The translations under genes were made by a program, and so were the position numbers. The notes under the pieces are model-generated. The model ran no database searches. It saw nothing but the letters and a program-made list of their open reading frames with translations, and was not told the origin of the DNA. 64,000 nucleotides of DNA from Membranipora membranacea (Eukaryota > Bryozoa > Gymnolaemata > Cheilostomatida > Membraniporidae), in the NCBI GenBank assembly GCA_914767715.1, contig OU612066.1, positions 1,121,001 through 1,185,000 on the forward strand. Reading direction: 5' to 3'. Position 1 is the first letter of the stretch; each line of letters starts with the position of its first letter. Positions 11,847 to 31,021 of the stretch are shown in pieces.

Positions 11847-12243
11847 ATTAAAAAATGTAAAAGGCGAAAGATTTGTGCGTGGAATTAAAGAGAAACCGGA
11901 GTTACATTACCTCTAACAAAATTTTTGATCGGCATATGCCTGGTTATGTATTAAAGAGGTGTGTGTATCTTGCAAATACCATATCAGGTCCCTAAAATGT
12001 CAAAATATTATGTTTTAACACTCTTGATAATATTTCATACAAATTCTCTGTTCATGTAAAATGAAAAGGATTGCTCGTTTGGATGGGACCTCATAGTGCA
12101 TCTATAAATACCTACTAAGGGGAGATAAAGCCAAGCTCATCTGGAGGCGCTTGTCATTAAATACCATAGACTCATTGAATTCCATATCTGGAATAGCATC
12201 ATTAGCTTTCTTTTGCAAAACAAAGGGCTTGCAAAAATAGCCA

Positions 12244-12360
12244 GTCCCTAGTAGCAATCTAGAAATGCCCTAATCATCGACACTGTATGGGGTATAATTA
12301 CTGTTTGCAATTTTGTAAACAAGACAATTTCTCAGGCTAATTATTCATGCTACTAGGGAC
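12244..12360. mobile_element. 117-bp MITE with 13-bp inverted ends
   Basis: GTCCCTAGTAGCA at 12244-12256 is matched by its exact reverse complement at 12348-12360. The 5-bp word AGCCA directly precedes (12239-12243) and follows (12361-12365), consistent with a 5-bp target duplication. There is no coding content. The superfamily cannot be assigned from these data. Confidence 0.65.
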
Positions 12361-12460
12361 AGCCAATCAGATAACAGTCAGATGGGTCCCTGTGTTTAGT
12401 GTCCTAACTGTATAACGCTATGATACTATTTCCATTCTAAGAGAAGAATCTAATTCAGTG

Positions 12461-13199
12461 CATAGACTTAATATACTACCTAGACAGGGCAATGCTTATG
12501 CTTCACTGATCATAATGTGTCCCACTTAAATAGCACGACATGACGTAATTAGTTTGTGCTGTGAGCCATAGTTTACTATATACCATTCAATGAAATAATG
12601 TGAAAAATCGAGGGACGCCGGGCATGATATCAGCCCTTGTCCGGCCCCTAATTATTCAAACACAGAGGGAATTTGTGAGTTTATGTAAAAGACCTTTCCG
12701 CACGAGATGGTATAAAAAGTTGACTCCTTAGGCGAATCTAGAGCGAGAACGGACCTGATAAGTTACAATCATTAGCCAATAATTATTGAAACAAATACAG
12801 CCATCTACCACTTCTGCCACTACTATTCAAATGCACAGAATACCCACAACACAGTATCACAAATATTTTGTTGGATGAGCCAGATCAAAGCACCACCACC
12901 ATCATCATAGATCTTTGCATAAATATTCCTAGTCATGACTGAGCACAACCTGCTCAGCTTGGATTCCTTGTTGTCTGTGCTGTAAATTGAGTATGCCAAC
13001 TCCAGGTATGTATGTATGTATCATGAAGCTAGGGTACGTGGCACACACATATATATATATATATTAAGTCTATGGCCATCTCTCATCAATGAAATAATAT
13101 AGTAAATCAAGGCACGCAGGGTATAATACCAGCCAAATCATATTAGATCTGTTTTAATTTATGAGATACAAATTATCAAAACAAATACAGCCCTGTACT
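12461..13199 (+). repeat. left long TIR of the P-like element
   Basis: About 739 bp, aligning with the reverse complement of 14770-15539 with only scattered substitutions apart from one indel block near 12970 and a diverged patch at about 12489-12515. It contains a TA dinucleotide run at about 13050. Confidence 0.8.
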
Positions 13200-13288
13200 G
13201 AAACAGAAGATGAAAGATACTATGTAAACAAAGTGGTTACTGGTTTTAATATTCATACTTCGTTGAGATTATTTATTTAAATAACGTG

Positions 13289-13558
13289 AACCTGCAGCCT
13301 GCTGTCTCATCTTCACAAGTAAGCCCAGCTGCAATTTTACTATCATCAGTTGCCAGATACAAGGCAAACATAGAAGTTCTGGAAATTATACCCACAATGC
13401 TCAGTTTATAGGAAAACTATTTTTAAATGAGCCTACAGCCTGCTACCTCGTCTTCACAAGATGATAATCTGGCTGCCTCATCTTCACAAGATGATAATCT
13501 CGCTGCCTCATCTTCACAGGATGAAAATCCTGCTGCTACCACTTCACAAGATGATAAG
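13289..13558 (+). pseudogene. Ser/Gln/Asp-rich repeat exon of the P-like element
   Basis: From ATG 13427 the frame reads SLQPATSSSQDDNLAASSSQ and continues as four 30-bp repeats encoding xSSSQDDNLA-like units. It ends at DDK followed by GTAAGA, a good splice donor at 13559. An earlier copy of the repeat start, followed by GTAAGC, lies at 13289-13322. This is probably the 5' coding exon of the element's former protein, low in complexity and likely disordered. I cannot show it is still transcribed. Confidence 0.5.
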
Positions 13559-13837
13559 GTAAGAAACAGCCCAGTGGTGGCTCTCATGTATGCATTGTCA
13601 TATTTCGGTCTTTATTGGATTGAATTTTTTGGCATAATTTCTGCTTGTCCCATCCATCTAAGAGGACAGGCTTCCTTAATTTTTTAGATAGAAATCAATT
13701 AAATATTGTCACATAATAATACCCACATCCTTCTATACATGCACATAAATTTAAGGCTATAGACATAGTAAATAATAATCGATGGGTGTGATAAAATTTG
13801 AATGTAAGAAAAAAAAGGTGGAACGATAGTGATGGGG

Positions 13838-13851
13838 CGGGGGGGGGGGGG
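13838..13851. repeat. poly-G run
   Basis: A near-continuous G run inside the P-like element, between its two coding remnants. Confidence 0.8.
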
Positions 13852-14084
13852 CTGGAGGGACACTATTTGAGATGACAATTCTGATTTACTCCCGAAATAT
13901 CTAACTCAGAACTGGCACAGCAGTCAAAAAGTGTGAGTAGACTTAATCGGTGATCTCGCAAATCTTTCTTGGCCATGCTGACGCTGCTATGAAATTGATT
14001 TTACAACTTCTGTTTATTATATCAAAAGCTGTAGTTTAATGATAATTATTTGTATATGTTATCATTTGTGATGCTTTTAAAAAA

Positions 14085-14410
14085 AGTCATCTAGAAACTG
14101 GTGTGCTGCCTATGGCGGTGGAAATAACCCGACAGGAAATCCTGATTTAAGCGTCCACGCCTTCCCCAGAAATAACGAGGAGAGACTAAAGGTATGGGTT
14201 TCGGCCGTTAAACGCAAGAACTTGACTCCATCCAAATATGCTGTTCTATGTAGCGAACATTTGAAACGAGATACATTTAGAAGGCCTCCTGGTGTGGGTG
14301 GGAGAGCTTTGCTAAAAAAGGATGCTATCCCAACAATTTTCCAATCCTTCCAACACTATCTACAAACCCCTAATAATGAAGAGATATACGCTGGTCAGAA
14401 TACACCATGA
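14085..14410 (+). pseudogene. THAP-domain remnant
   Basis: The + strand reads NWCAAYGGGNN, then VHAFPRNNEERLKVWVSAVK, then YAVLCSEHLKRDTF and AIPTIF, ending at TGA 14408-14410. This is the complete order of a THAP zinc-finger DNA-binding domain: N-terminal Cys, W in the VWVSAV helix, the C..H pair in CSEH, and the AVPTIF-like tail. The second zinc-binding Cys of the first C..C pair appears as Gly (GGT instead of TGT, a single-base change), so the finger is probably broken. A polyA-AAG at 14085-14092 could be the exon's acceptor. No catalytic domain follows. Confidence 0.8.
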
Positions 14411-14454
14411 AACAACCAAACTCGCATTCCTCTACTAATTTGATTAATTTTAAG

Positions 14455-14805
14455 GTATACTGCAACCAGTCATATCTAACTTTGCAATGCTCGCTGATAG
14501 TGGTAGTGTTTTTAATTTTTGTCGTGCCCACAACAACTAGTATAACTCAACAGTATATATTCATATTTTTTACAAAGTAGTGATAAGAAGTGGCTAGCTT
14601 CATGGCTGTATTTGTGTCGATAAGCTTTAGCTTATGCTGTAATCAGTCACATCGAATATGGCAGCAATCGCTGATTGTGGTAGCCGTTAGCCGTGGTCGT
14701 GCCCTCAGAAATTAGTATAATCCCGCAGTAACAGCCCTCTTTTTTGTCATGTAGTGATAGAATTGGTTAAGTACATGGCTGTACTTGTTTTGATAATTTT
14801 TATCT
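14455..14805 (+). repeat. degenerate tandem duplication, ~175-bp unit
   Basis: Two units (about 14455-14632 and 14633-14805) share, in order, CTGCAACCAGTCATAT-like, CGCTGATAGTGGTAG-like, GTCGTGCCC and CATGGCTGTA-like blocks with many substitutions. The second unit runs into the inner edge of the right TIR, so the TIR boundary was itself involved in the duplication. Confidence 0.65.
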
Positions 14806-15539
14806 CATAAATTAAAACAGATCTAATATAATTTGGCTGGTATTATACCCTGCATGTATTGATTTACTATATTATTTCATTGATGAGAGATTACCAAAGA
14901 CTTTATATATATATATATGTGTCACATACCCTAGCTTCATCATACATACATAACTGGAGTTGGCATACTCAATTTACAGCACAGATCTATTCTTCCTCAT
15001 GAAGCGACAATAAAATTTGAAGTAAAATCTTTTAACAAGGAGTCCAAGCTGAGCATGTTGTGCTCAGTCATGACTAGGAATATTTATGCAAAAATCTATG
15101 ATGATGTGATGGTGCTTTGATCTGGCCAATCCAACAAGATATTTGTGATACTGTGTTGTGGGTATTCTGTGCATTTGAATAGTAGTGGTAGAAGTGTTAA
15201 GGGTAGACGGCTGTATTTGTTTCAATATTTATTGACTAATTATTGTAACTTATCAGGTCTGTTCTCGCTTTGGATTCGCCTAAGGAGTCAATTTTTTATA
15301 CCATCTCGTGCGGAAAGGTCTTTTACATAAACTCACAAATTTTCTCTGTGTTTAAATAATTAGGGGCCGGACAAGGGCCAATATCATGCCCGGCGTCCCT
15401 CGATTTTTCACATTATTTCATTGAACGGTATATAGTAAACTATGGCTCACAGCACAAACTAATTACGTCATGTCGTGCTATTTAAGTGGGACAGTTATTG
15501 AATGCTATTGGCCTGTCTAGGTAGTATATTAAGTCTATG
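14770..15539 (-). repeat. right long TIR of the P-like element
   Basis: About 770 bp, reverse complement of 12461-13199. The short open frame at 15145-15330 is part of this repeat and is not a gene. Confidence 0.8.
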
Positions 15540-15615
15540 TTAAATACCTATTAATATGTATGTCGTCAACCAGATAATGATTTTTAATTCTTGCGGTCAT
15601 GTGGTTTTATCAACC

Positions 15616-17612
15616 AGTAGGCCAGAAGCAGCCTAGCTGTAACCATTCTCCCTGCTGTAACTGCTCTATAAAATAATTTTGATGGCAGGAAACTGATCGC
15701 ATATTATACTTCATTGATGTTTCTTCTGTAAAATTCACCGGGTGTACCCAGTTGTAGTGGTCATATTTAGAAATTAAAAGGTGTTTTGTTTTTGCATTAT
15801 ATGTGTGGGGACATAACTCCTATTCTGTGTAATCTTACTAATCTAATCTTCAGGGAATTCCAGGTTGAAACTGCATTGTGGGGATTTTGTTGACTTGCCA
15901 ATTTATTTACCAAGTAAACTTGCAGAAGTCTGCTTGTGTTAGATCAGGACAAATTTAAAAATTTCAATAAGTATAATGTCAGATCTTTATGAGGTTAGTA
16001 TGATACTGTCTTGCGGCAGCATATCCACCATATTTCTCAAAACTGCATATAATAAGTGAAATGTTAAGAATTCAATGAAGCGGGTTTCTAGGGTGGAACA
16101 ACGTGCTGAATCCAAAATTAAGGGTGTACCCAGTTGTAACAACCATGTCAGCGGCAGCGTGGCAGCAAATCCTCATTTCTTCTAAAAATTGCTTTTAATG
16201 AGTGAAATATGAAGAGTTTAAATAAAAGGTGTTTCAAGGGTATAACAATGTGCTGAACATAAAGAAATAAGGGTGTAACCTAGAACAAGTTTGATCCAAT
16301 TGCCTGCATGCCTGTTGTTCCCGATCCACTGGTCACGCCGCGGCGTGACCAGTGGATCGGGAGCCACTCGGAATGCAGGCAAATGGACCCAGTCGTAGCA
16401 ATCATGTCAGCAGAAGATCGGGAGCGCGGCAACATATCGCAATTTTTCTCACAATTGCTAATAATAAGTGAAATGTTACGATTTTAAAACAAGGGTATAT
16501 CTAGGGTAGAACAACGTGCTGAATCCAAAATTGAGAGTGTATCCTGTTGTAGCAATCATGTCAGCGGCAGCGCGGCAGCATACCTGCAATTTTCTTCACA
16601 ATCGGTTAGGTAAGTGAAATGTTAAGTGATAAATATGGTCAGCAGGAAACACGACTAGTCGACTATATGTATGATTTTAACAATATATTCCATCACATCA
16701 TTATAAAAGGTGGTCAGCGACAGCACTACATCTCAACGAGAACAAGACAAAAAGCAGCCTAGACGTAAAACTGCTCAAAACATGATAGTGTGAGACAAAT
16801 TTGATGTAGGAAAAAAGTGTGTACCCAGTTGAAGAGGTCAGCCGCAGCACTACTGCATATCCCAAATATTCACACTATCGATATGTTATTAGTGGGAAGT
16901 CAAGAGTTTGATGCAGTTGGCACAAGTCAAGACTATAGTCCTGGGTTCTACATTGTATATGTTTTATCATTGCATGAGGTGGTTGGTGAGAGACAGCGCT
17001 ACCGCATATCCCCATATCATGTCATTAGCATGTTAGGAAAGAATGCGAAGCTGGCATATCTAAGTTTATCAGACTCTACAGCTGGGTTTCTTTCTGAAAA
17101 GTGAGGCACTCATTGAACTCTTTGCTCATGTGTTATGCAAAAGATATCCAGCCGAAAAATGACATAAGAGGCAATTGAAACATCAAAAAATGTTGTTTGT
17201 AATTGCCCAAAGACAGTGGTCTTAAGACCATACAATATCATACTAGTCCCATAAAAAGTTTGACATAATTCAATTGAATTTTTTCAATTTGTGCTGGTCT
17301 GATACGAGCAGACTTCTCTACAAGTTTACTTGGTGAATTAATTGCCATGTCAACAAAATCCCACAATGCAATTTCAACCTGGAATTCCCTGATTATTAGA
17401 TTAGTTAGATTACACAGAATAGGAGTTATTTCCCGGCACATATAATGCCAAAACAAAACACCTTTTAATTTGTAAATATGACCACTATAACTGGGTACAC
17501 CCGGTGAATTTTACAGAACATACATCAATGAAATATAAAACGTGATCAGTATCCTGCCATAAATATTGTCCGTGCCATAACAACTTATGCTATAGCTGCT
17601 TCTGGCCTACAG
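15616..17612. mobile_element. foldback-like element with internal tandem array
   Basis: Inverted repeats of about 365 bp lie at 15616-15980 and 17250-17612. The outer matching block is GTAGGCCAGAAGCAGC. Between them lies a degenerate tandem array of about seven units of 120-160 bp (from about 15990 to 17040), each with a GGTGTACCCAGTTGTA-like block and a GTCAGCGGCAGCG-like block. The GGTGTACCCAGTT block also occurs inside both inverted repeats. No transposase is readable. The architecture is that of foldback or long-TIR non-autonomous DNA elements. No target duplication was found. The short minus-strand frame at 17238-17456 lies within the right arm and is not a gene. Confidence 0.7.
16281..16390. 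mobile_element. palindromic MITE, copy 1
   Basis: Inserted in the tandem array above. The left end resembles TAGAACAAGTTTGATCCAAT and the right end is GCAGGCAAATGG, partly lost. The core is a perfect 44-bp palindrome with no spacer (16319-16362, centre between 16340 and 16341). The same terminal sequence (AAGTTTGATCCAATT..GCAGGCAAA) recurs at 56956-57064 with a clean target duplication, so this is one family. Confidence 0.7.
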
Positions 17613-17639
17613 TCAGTGCCATAGAATTATCCCTATGGT

Positions 17640-18195
17640 CTGTGCTAACCTCTTGCATGATACGATAATACCAAGGAGTTAGTAGTTACTCCTTGATAAT
17701 ACTGCTGGTATAGTATGATTAGTAAATATATTTTTATGTTTATGGTAAGATCGGACATGGGTTTAATCATCATGCCTTAGAAAAAGACACTTATTTTGGG
17801 TCCATTTTCCAGTGACAAATTGCATGGGTCAAATCAAAGCGTTAAAGGAGAAAAGTCCACATAAGCTCTTCGCCAGTCACCAGAGACATATGGCTGGTTA
17901 TTTATATCAGGGAGTTTTTAAATCAGAGAGGATGGTTTTATGTATTGGTAGTCATATTGAATCATCAGAGTTATGCCCTTTGTATCCCTTTGTATACATA
18001 TCAATACAATTCTTACTCTTAACCACCTCACTCACCAGTTTTCCCACAACTGCCTATAATTTTAGAGATGACATATATATGAGGTATGCGAGGCCATGGA
18101 TCAAAATCAATTCTGTTTTTTTTGTATTTTCTAATGACATACAATCATGTCCACAGTCTTATGAAATGATGAATAATTACTTCTTTTCAAATGAT
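17640..18195. other. unassigned interval with an unsupported ORF
   Basis: The open frame 17812-18207 (131 codons, +) contains no domain or motif I recognise and converges on the sulfotransferase 3' end. I would not call it a gene without transcript support. Confidence 0.3.
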
Positions 18196-18297
18196 ATAGG
18201 GATATAAATTCTTCAGATTTAAAAAAAAAAGATCTTTGCGCAAAAAATTTCTGCACATAAGATCTTTTTTTTAAATCTGAAGAATTTATATCCCTAT
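18196..18297. repeat. ~40-bp-arm inverted repeat downstream of the sulfotransferase
   Basis: Left arm 18196-18236 and right arm 18259-18297 are exact reverse complements apart from the length of the central A/T run (10 A versus 8 T), with a loop of about 22 nt. It lies 36 bp beyond the sulfotransferase stop codon on that gene's 3' side, so a transcript extending through it would form a strong hairpin. It may be a small MITE; no target duplication is evident. Confidence 0.8.
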
Positions 18298-18332
18298 GGA
18301 CTACTCCTGCTACAAGCAGGTTTCTATCTTGG

Positions 18333-19832
18333 CTAACACTGAGTTACTGTCCCTTCCAAATCTGTCGTCTCACCCCAAGCTGACATGCCATATAACGTTA
18401 AGTATTTGTTAGCCTCATCAATCATATCAGCTGTTATCTCAATCTTCTTCTGCGCCACTTTATCCTTACTTACATACGACTTCATCTGACTATCCACTTC
18501 TAAGGCCTCGAGAAATAACTTTGATCTTAGCGGTGTCAGCTGGAGTTGGCATTGAGCAAAGAGTACGGTTAAGTACCTGTGAAGGTCCGCTCTCATGTGC
18601 TCAAACTTGAAGGCAGGCATCTGAGGAAGATTCTTCTCAAATCTTGATGCAGCTAGCTCTTTATAATGGAAGCATAGCTCTGCCCAGTTTATAACAAGCC
18701 CAATGAACGTTGTGTTTTCACTTGTCAGATCACAGTTCAGAATAAATCGATTCGAATGAGTTCGTTCATCACATACGCAATACATAAATTGTAGAGGCAT
18801 CACTGTTGGGAATATCCGTGACAGAACTGGATTGCGAGATAAAGTTAGTGTTATGTCATGGATTAGATCATGACCTGAGATACAGCGATAGATTGAGGTT
18901 ATCTGAGGTGCTGCGTCTCTATACATGAAAATCTGTGAGAAGTTTGGGAACATTTCGTAGAGTAAATCTGCATGTGCTATCCCGTTCATTGGTACAGCCT
19001 TCACTACGAATATGTCTGCAGCTTGTTTTAGAGTGGGTTTGAGAATGAGCCTCACAGAACTCTGGAAGATTGACTTGTATTCCTGTGAAACCTGCCAATT
19101 GGTTTTTGTGAACAGGTGCTTCCTTTTAAATGTTTGTCGAAGAGCGAATAGACAGTGTGGCTCAGATAAGGAAACTGTATCCGGCAAAGCGCTAAAAGCC
19201 TGACTTAGAGCAGTGGAGCCGCATCGTCCTGTGTGATGTATCCAGATGACTTTTCTAACTGGATCACCTTGCTTTTCTCCAAGTGTAAGAAATGAGGAGA
19301 TAGGCATCACAAGCAAGTACCTTGCATTACAAAACAGAGAATCAAACAGGAATGGGAATGCCCTCACATCAAAAGAATTGACAGTTCTTTCAGAGACGCT
19401 GAATATTGCTTCTTTATCAGTCACAGTCATCAACGTGACATGTTCCTGCAAAGCGTAGTCAGGATGTACAAACTCGGCATGTGTGCTGATAAAATGGCGT
19501 CTGTAGTGGATGCAAGCTATCTTAATCCTGTATCGAGACCAAACTTTTAGAAGCTGAGCTGACTGGTCATAGGTTCTTCCTGAGTCTATGTCACTTAGAT
19601 GATCCGAAACACCATTAAGCCTCCATAGCACAAACTGAACGGCAGATAACAGCGAATAAATTATCAGGTGTAAGCCATAAACTAGCAGGTTCTTGTAAGC
19701 CTCCAAGCCAGCCATTATGCCATGTGTAACTGATCTGAACAGCACAGACCGATCACACATTCGCCAGACCTGCCATATAGTTGTTTGTATTTGGTGCGGG
19801 TCTCGGTGGTCTTGAGCCATTTTTTCATTCAT
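18333..19832 (-). CDS. sulfotransferase-like protein, intron-less
   Basis: A 499-residue protein if translation starts at ATG 19832; a second in-frame ATG at 19820 has a stronger context (A at -3, G at +4). Residues about 47-70 (LLVYGLHLIIYSLLSAVQF) are hydrophobic and could anchor the protein in the Golgi or ER membrane. The 5'-phosphosulfate loop is HHTGRCGSTALSQAF at about 199-213, followed by SEP, and the 3'-phosphate-binding strand is QIFMYRDAAPQITSIYR at about 300-316, where Arg and Ser of the R..S motif are kept. These PAPS-binding signatures place it in the sulfotransferase superfamily; the substrate cannot be told. The frame stays open upstream of 19832 to a TTTCTCACAG splice-acceptor-like site near 19887, so a 5' exon is possible. 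No intron interrupts it, unlike its neighbours. Confidence 0.8.
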   Translation of the reverse strand: MNEKMAQDHRDPHQIQTTIWQVWRMCDRSVLFRSVTHGIMAGLEAYKNLLVYGLHLIIYSLLSAVQFVLWRLNGVSDHLSDIDSGRTYDQSAQLLKVWSRYRIKIACIHYRRHFISTHAEFVHPDYALQEHVTLMTVTDKEAIFSVSERTVNSFDVRAFPFLFDSLFCNARYLLVMPISSFLTLGEKQGDPVRKVIWIHHTGRCGSTALSQAFSALPDTVSLSEPHCLFALRQTFKRKHLFTKTNWQVSQEYKSIFQSSVRLILKPTLKQAADIFVVKAVPMNGIAHADLLYEMFPNFSQIFMYRDAAPQITSIYRCISGHDLIHDITLTLSRNPVLSRIFPTVMPLQFMYCVCDERTHSNRFILNCDLTSENTTFIGLVINWAELCFHYKELAASRFEKNLPQMPAFKFEHMRADLHRYLTVLFAQCQLQLTPLRSKLFLEALEVDSQMKSYVSKDKVAQKKIEITADMIDEANKYLTLYGMSAWGETTDLEGTVTQC

Positions 19833-19887
19833 TTTTCGTGCTTTTTCAGGGCAGCGCAAATAATAAATCTCATGTGATAAATATACC

Positions 19888-21263
19888 TGTGAGAAAATTC
19901 ATCGGGCCAATTCATATCACTATTTAGTCTAATGAACATCATATTATATGGCAGATCTGGTACAGCTACAGATAAAAATATTGTTAACAACTTTGTTTGG
20001 TTAACCAAGCATGCAGGTTTACCAAACCAAAATATGTGAATTATCTTGCATACATTACTTTGACACCACTTGTTATAAGTTAGTAGCATGACCTTTATTT
20101 ATTAGCATGGCTTTGTGGTGTTATAACCCGGAATAATCTTGAAAATGTGCATAAAATCTCCTACGAATTTCACTCCTGAACACATACCTGATATACACTT
20201 ATTTATTAGTACATCTCAAGCCCGTAGTTCTAGGGGAGGTAGGGAGGCACAGCCTCCTCTAGAAAGCTAAATACAGTGGCATAAAAACACTATAATTGGA
20301 TAATCCATGTCAGAATCAGCTCCTCTTGGATTTCCATTTGCTAATTATATGCCTTAAATTACTCTCCTGGTGATGCTTTGGACAACTCCGGACTTTAACC
20401 TCCCCTTTAATATTTTCGAAGCTACGGCCCTGTATCTATCCTCAGGTCTCAGTCTATTGCCACTGTCTATTGCTAATGTCCCCTCCTGTCTCTCACAATC
20501 GCATATCTTTGACTACGCTACATAGTCAGTAAATGTATAATACCTAATCAGGTCACCGGTGGTAGTAGAGTCACTACCACCGGTAGTGGTAGTCACCGGT
20601 GGTAGTAGAGTATCTAACGCAATTACAAACATAGTTATAAAATGTCATGGTAATACGAAACCAGGTTGTCATGCAGCTGTGTCACCTACGTCACTAACAT
20701 TAGTGATTTATATCTTGAGCTATATATTATCACCTGGTGAGATAGCAAGCAAAACAGTCTGAGAAGATTCAGTCCATTGTAAATCGTCTTTATTTCTTGA
20801 ATGGTGGCTACTTGAGTTCAACTTCAGTTGACAATAATAATATAAATTGTAAGTTGGTAAATGGGTACGGAAATATGATAACTGACTGCATATTGGTGTT
20901 TATCACCCTATTACCAGTTTAGGCTTATTCACATGTCACTTAGAAAAAAAAACATAACCCTCTTGTTCATGTATTACCCATAAAGAGCATACAACTGCTT
21001 TGGCAAAGTTAATATGTTCATCTGAATGGAGGGAGACTCTCACAACATGGAGTGATGAGAGTTTAAGTTTAAGTTGAGCAACAATTCATCAAAAACTTGT
21101 TTATCATCTCATTGCTGTTAAAAAAGACTAGAAAACAATTATTTTGAAGTGGAATGATAAAAATTCTCAAGTAATGAAAAACTTTGTAATGAATCTAGCA
21201 CCATTAATAAAGCTAGGTAGAACTATCTAGTAAGACTAACACTGTTGGGTTCTGTCACATCTG
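19888..21263. other. intergenic interval
   Basis: Spacer between the 5' end of the sulfotransferase and the 3' end of the glucosidase. The overlapping minus-strand frame 19829-20089 and the plus-strand frame 20559-20762 show nothing recognisable. A short duplication of CACCGGTGGTAGTAGAG occurs near 20553-20610. Confidence 0.4.
20217..20432. mobile_element. possible hAT-type MITE
   Basis: The left end CAAGCCCGTAG and the reverse-complemented right end CAGGGCCGTAG match at 9 of 11 positions and resemble hAT termini. The flanking octamers (GTACATCT, TATCTATC) do not form a convincing duplication, so this is tentative. Confidence 0.3.
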
Positions 21264-30769
<9,506 letters not shown>

Positions 30770-30960
30770 CTTGTGAAACTTGAAAGCAAAGAAAACAGAA
30801 ATATGTATATAAATATGTAGTACCCTGTACTATTCTATTTGTGATTATATCAGCTGGCTGACAGCACATACACATTACTAATTGCTTTACCATTCACATT
30901 ACAATTAATGACACAATGACAGGGTGCAAACTTGACATTAAAATTGTTAAATGTACTCAC

Positions 30961-31021
30961 CCGCAGCAGCCAACTTAGGTCTCAATGCCAGCTCTATAAA
31001 ACTACTCCTGTATTATATACA
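30961..31021 (-). promoter_or_regulatory. putative 5' UTR exon and TATA-like promoter of the glucosidase gene
   Basis: On the minus strand a TATATAATAC motif (about 31021-31012) is followed about 50 nt later by CTGCTGCGG joined to GTGAGTAC, a strong splice donor at 30960. An acceptor-like CTTTCAAG lies 9 nt upstream of the initiator ATG (30769), whose context CACAAGATG has A at -3. I infer a short non-coding first exon spliced to the coding exon. Confidence 0.45.

Larger units (their letters stand above)
12461..15539. mobile_element. P-like DNA transposon derivative with ~750-bp TIRs
   Basis: A 3.08-kb element with near-identical terminal inverted repeats at about 12461-13199 and 14770-15539. 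Both ends read CATAGACTTAATATAC from outside in, so the element starts CA and ends TG. The interior carries THAP-domain coding remnants but no readable transposase catalytic domain, so it is a deletion derivative. THAP domains at the N-terminus are characteristic of P-element (THAP9-like) transposases. The right TIR carries an internal insertion of about 30-45 bp relative to the left. No 8-bp target duplication is visible: flanks ATTCAGTG and TTAAATAC do not match. Confidence 0.8.

Noticed and set aside
17812-18207. 131-codon plus-strand ORF
   Set aside because: No recognisable domain, no splice context, AT-rich and adjacent to repeats.
19829-20089. 86-codon minus-strand ORF upstream of the sulfotransferase
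   Set aside because: It overlaps the sulfotransferase start in a different frame and has no motif; it could at most be 5' UTR.
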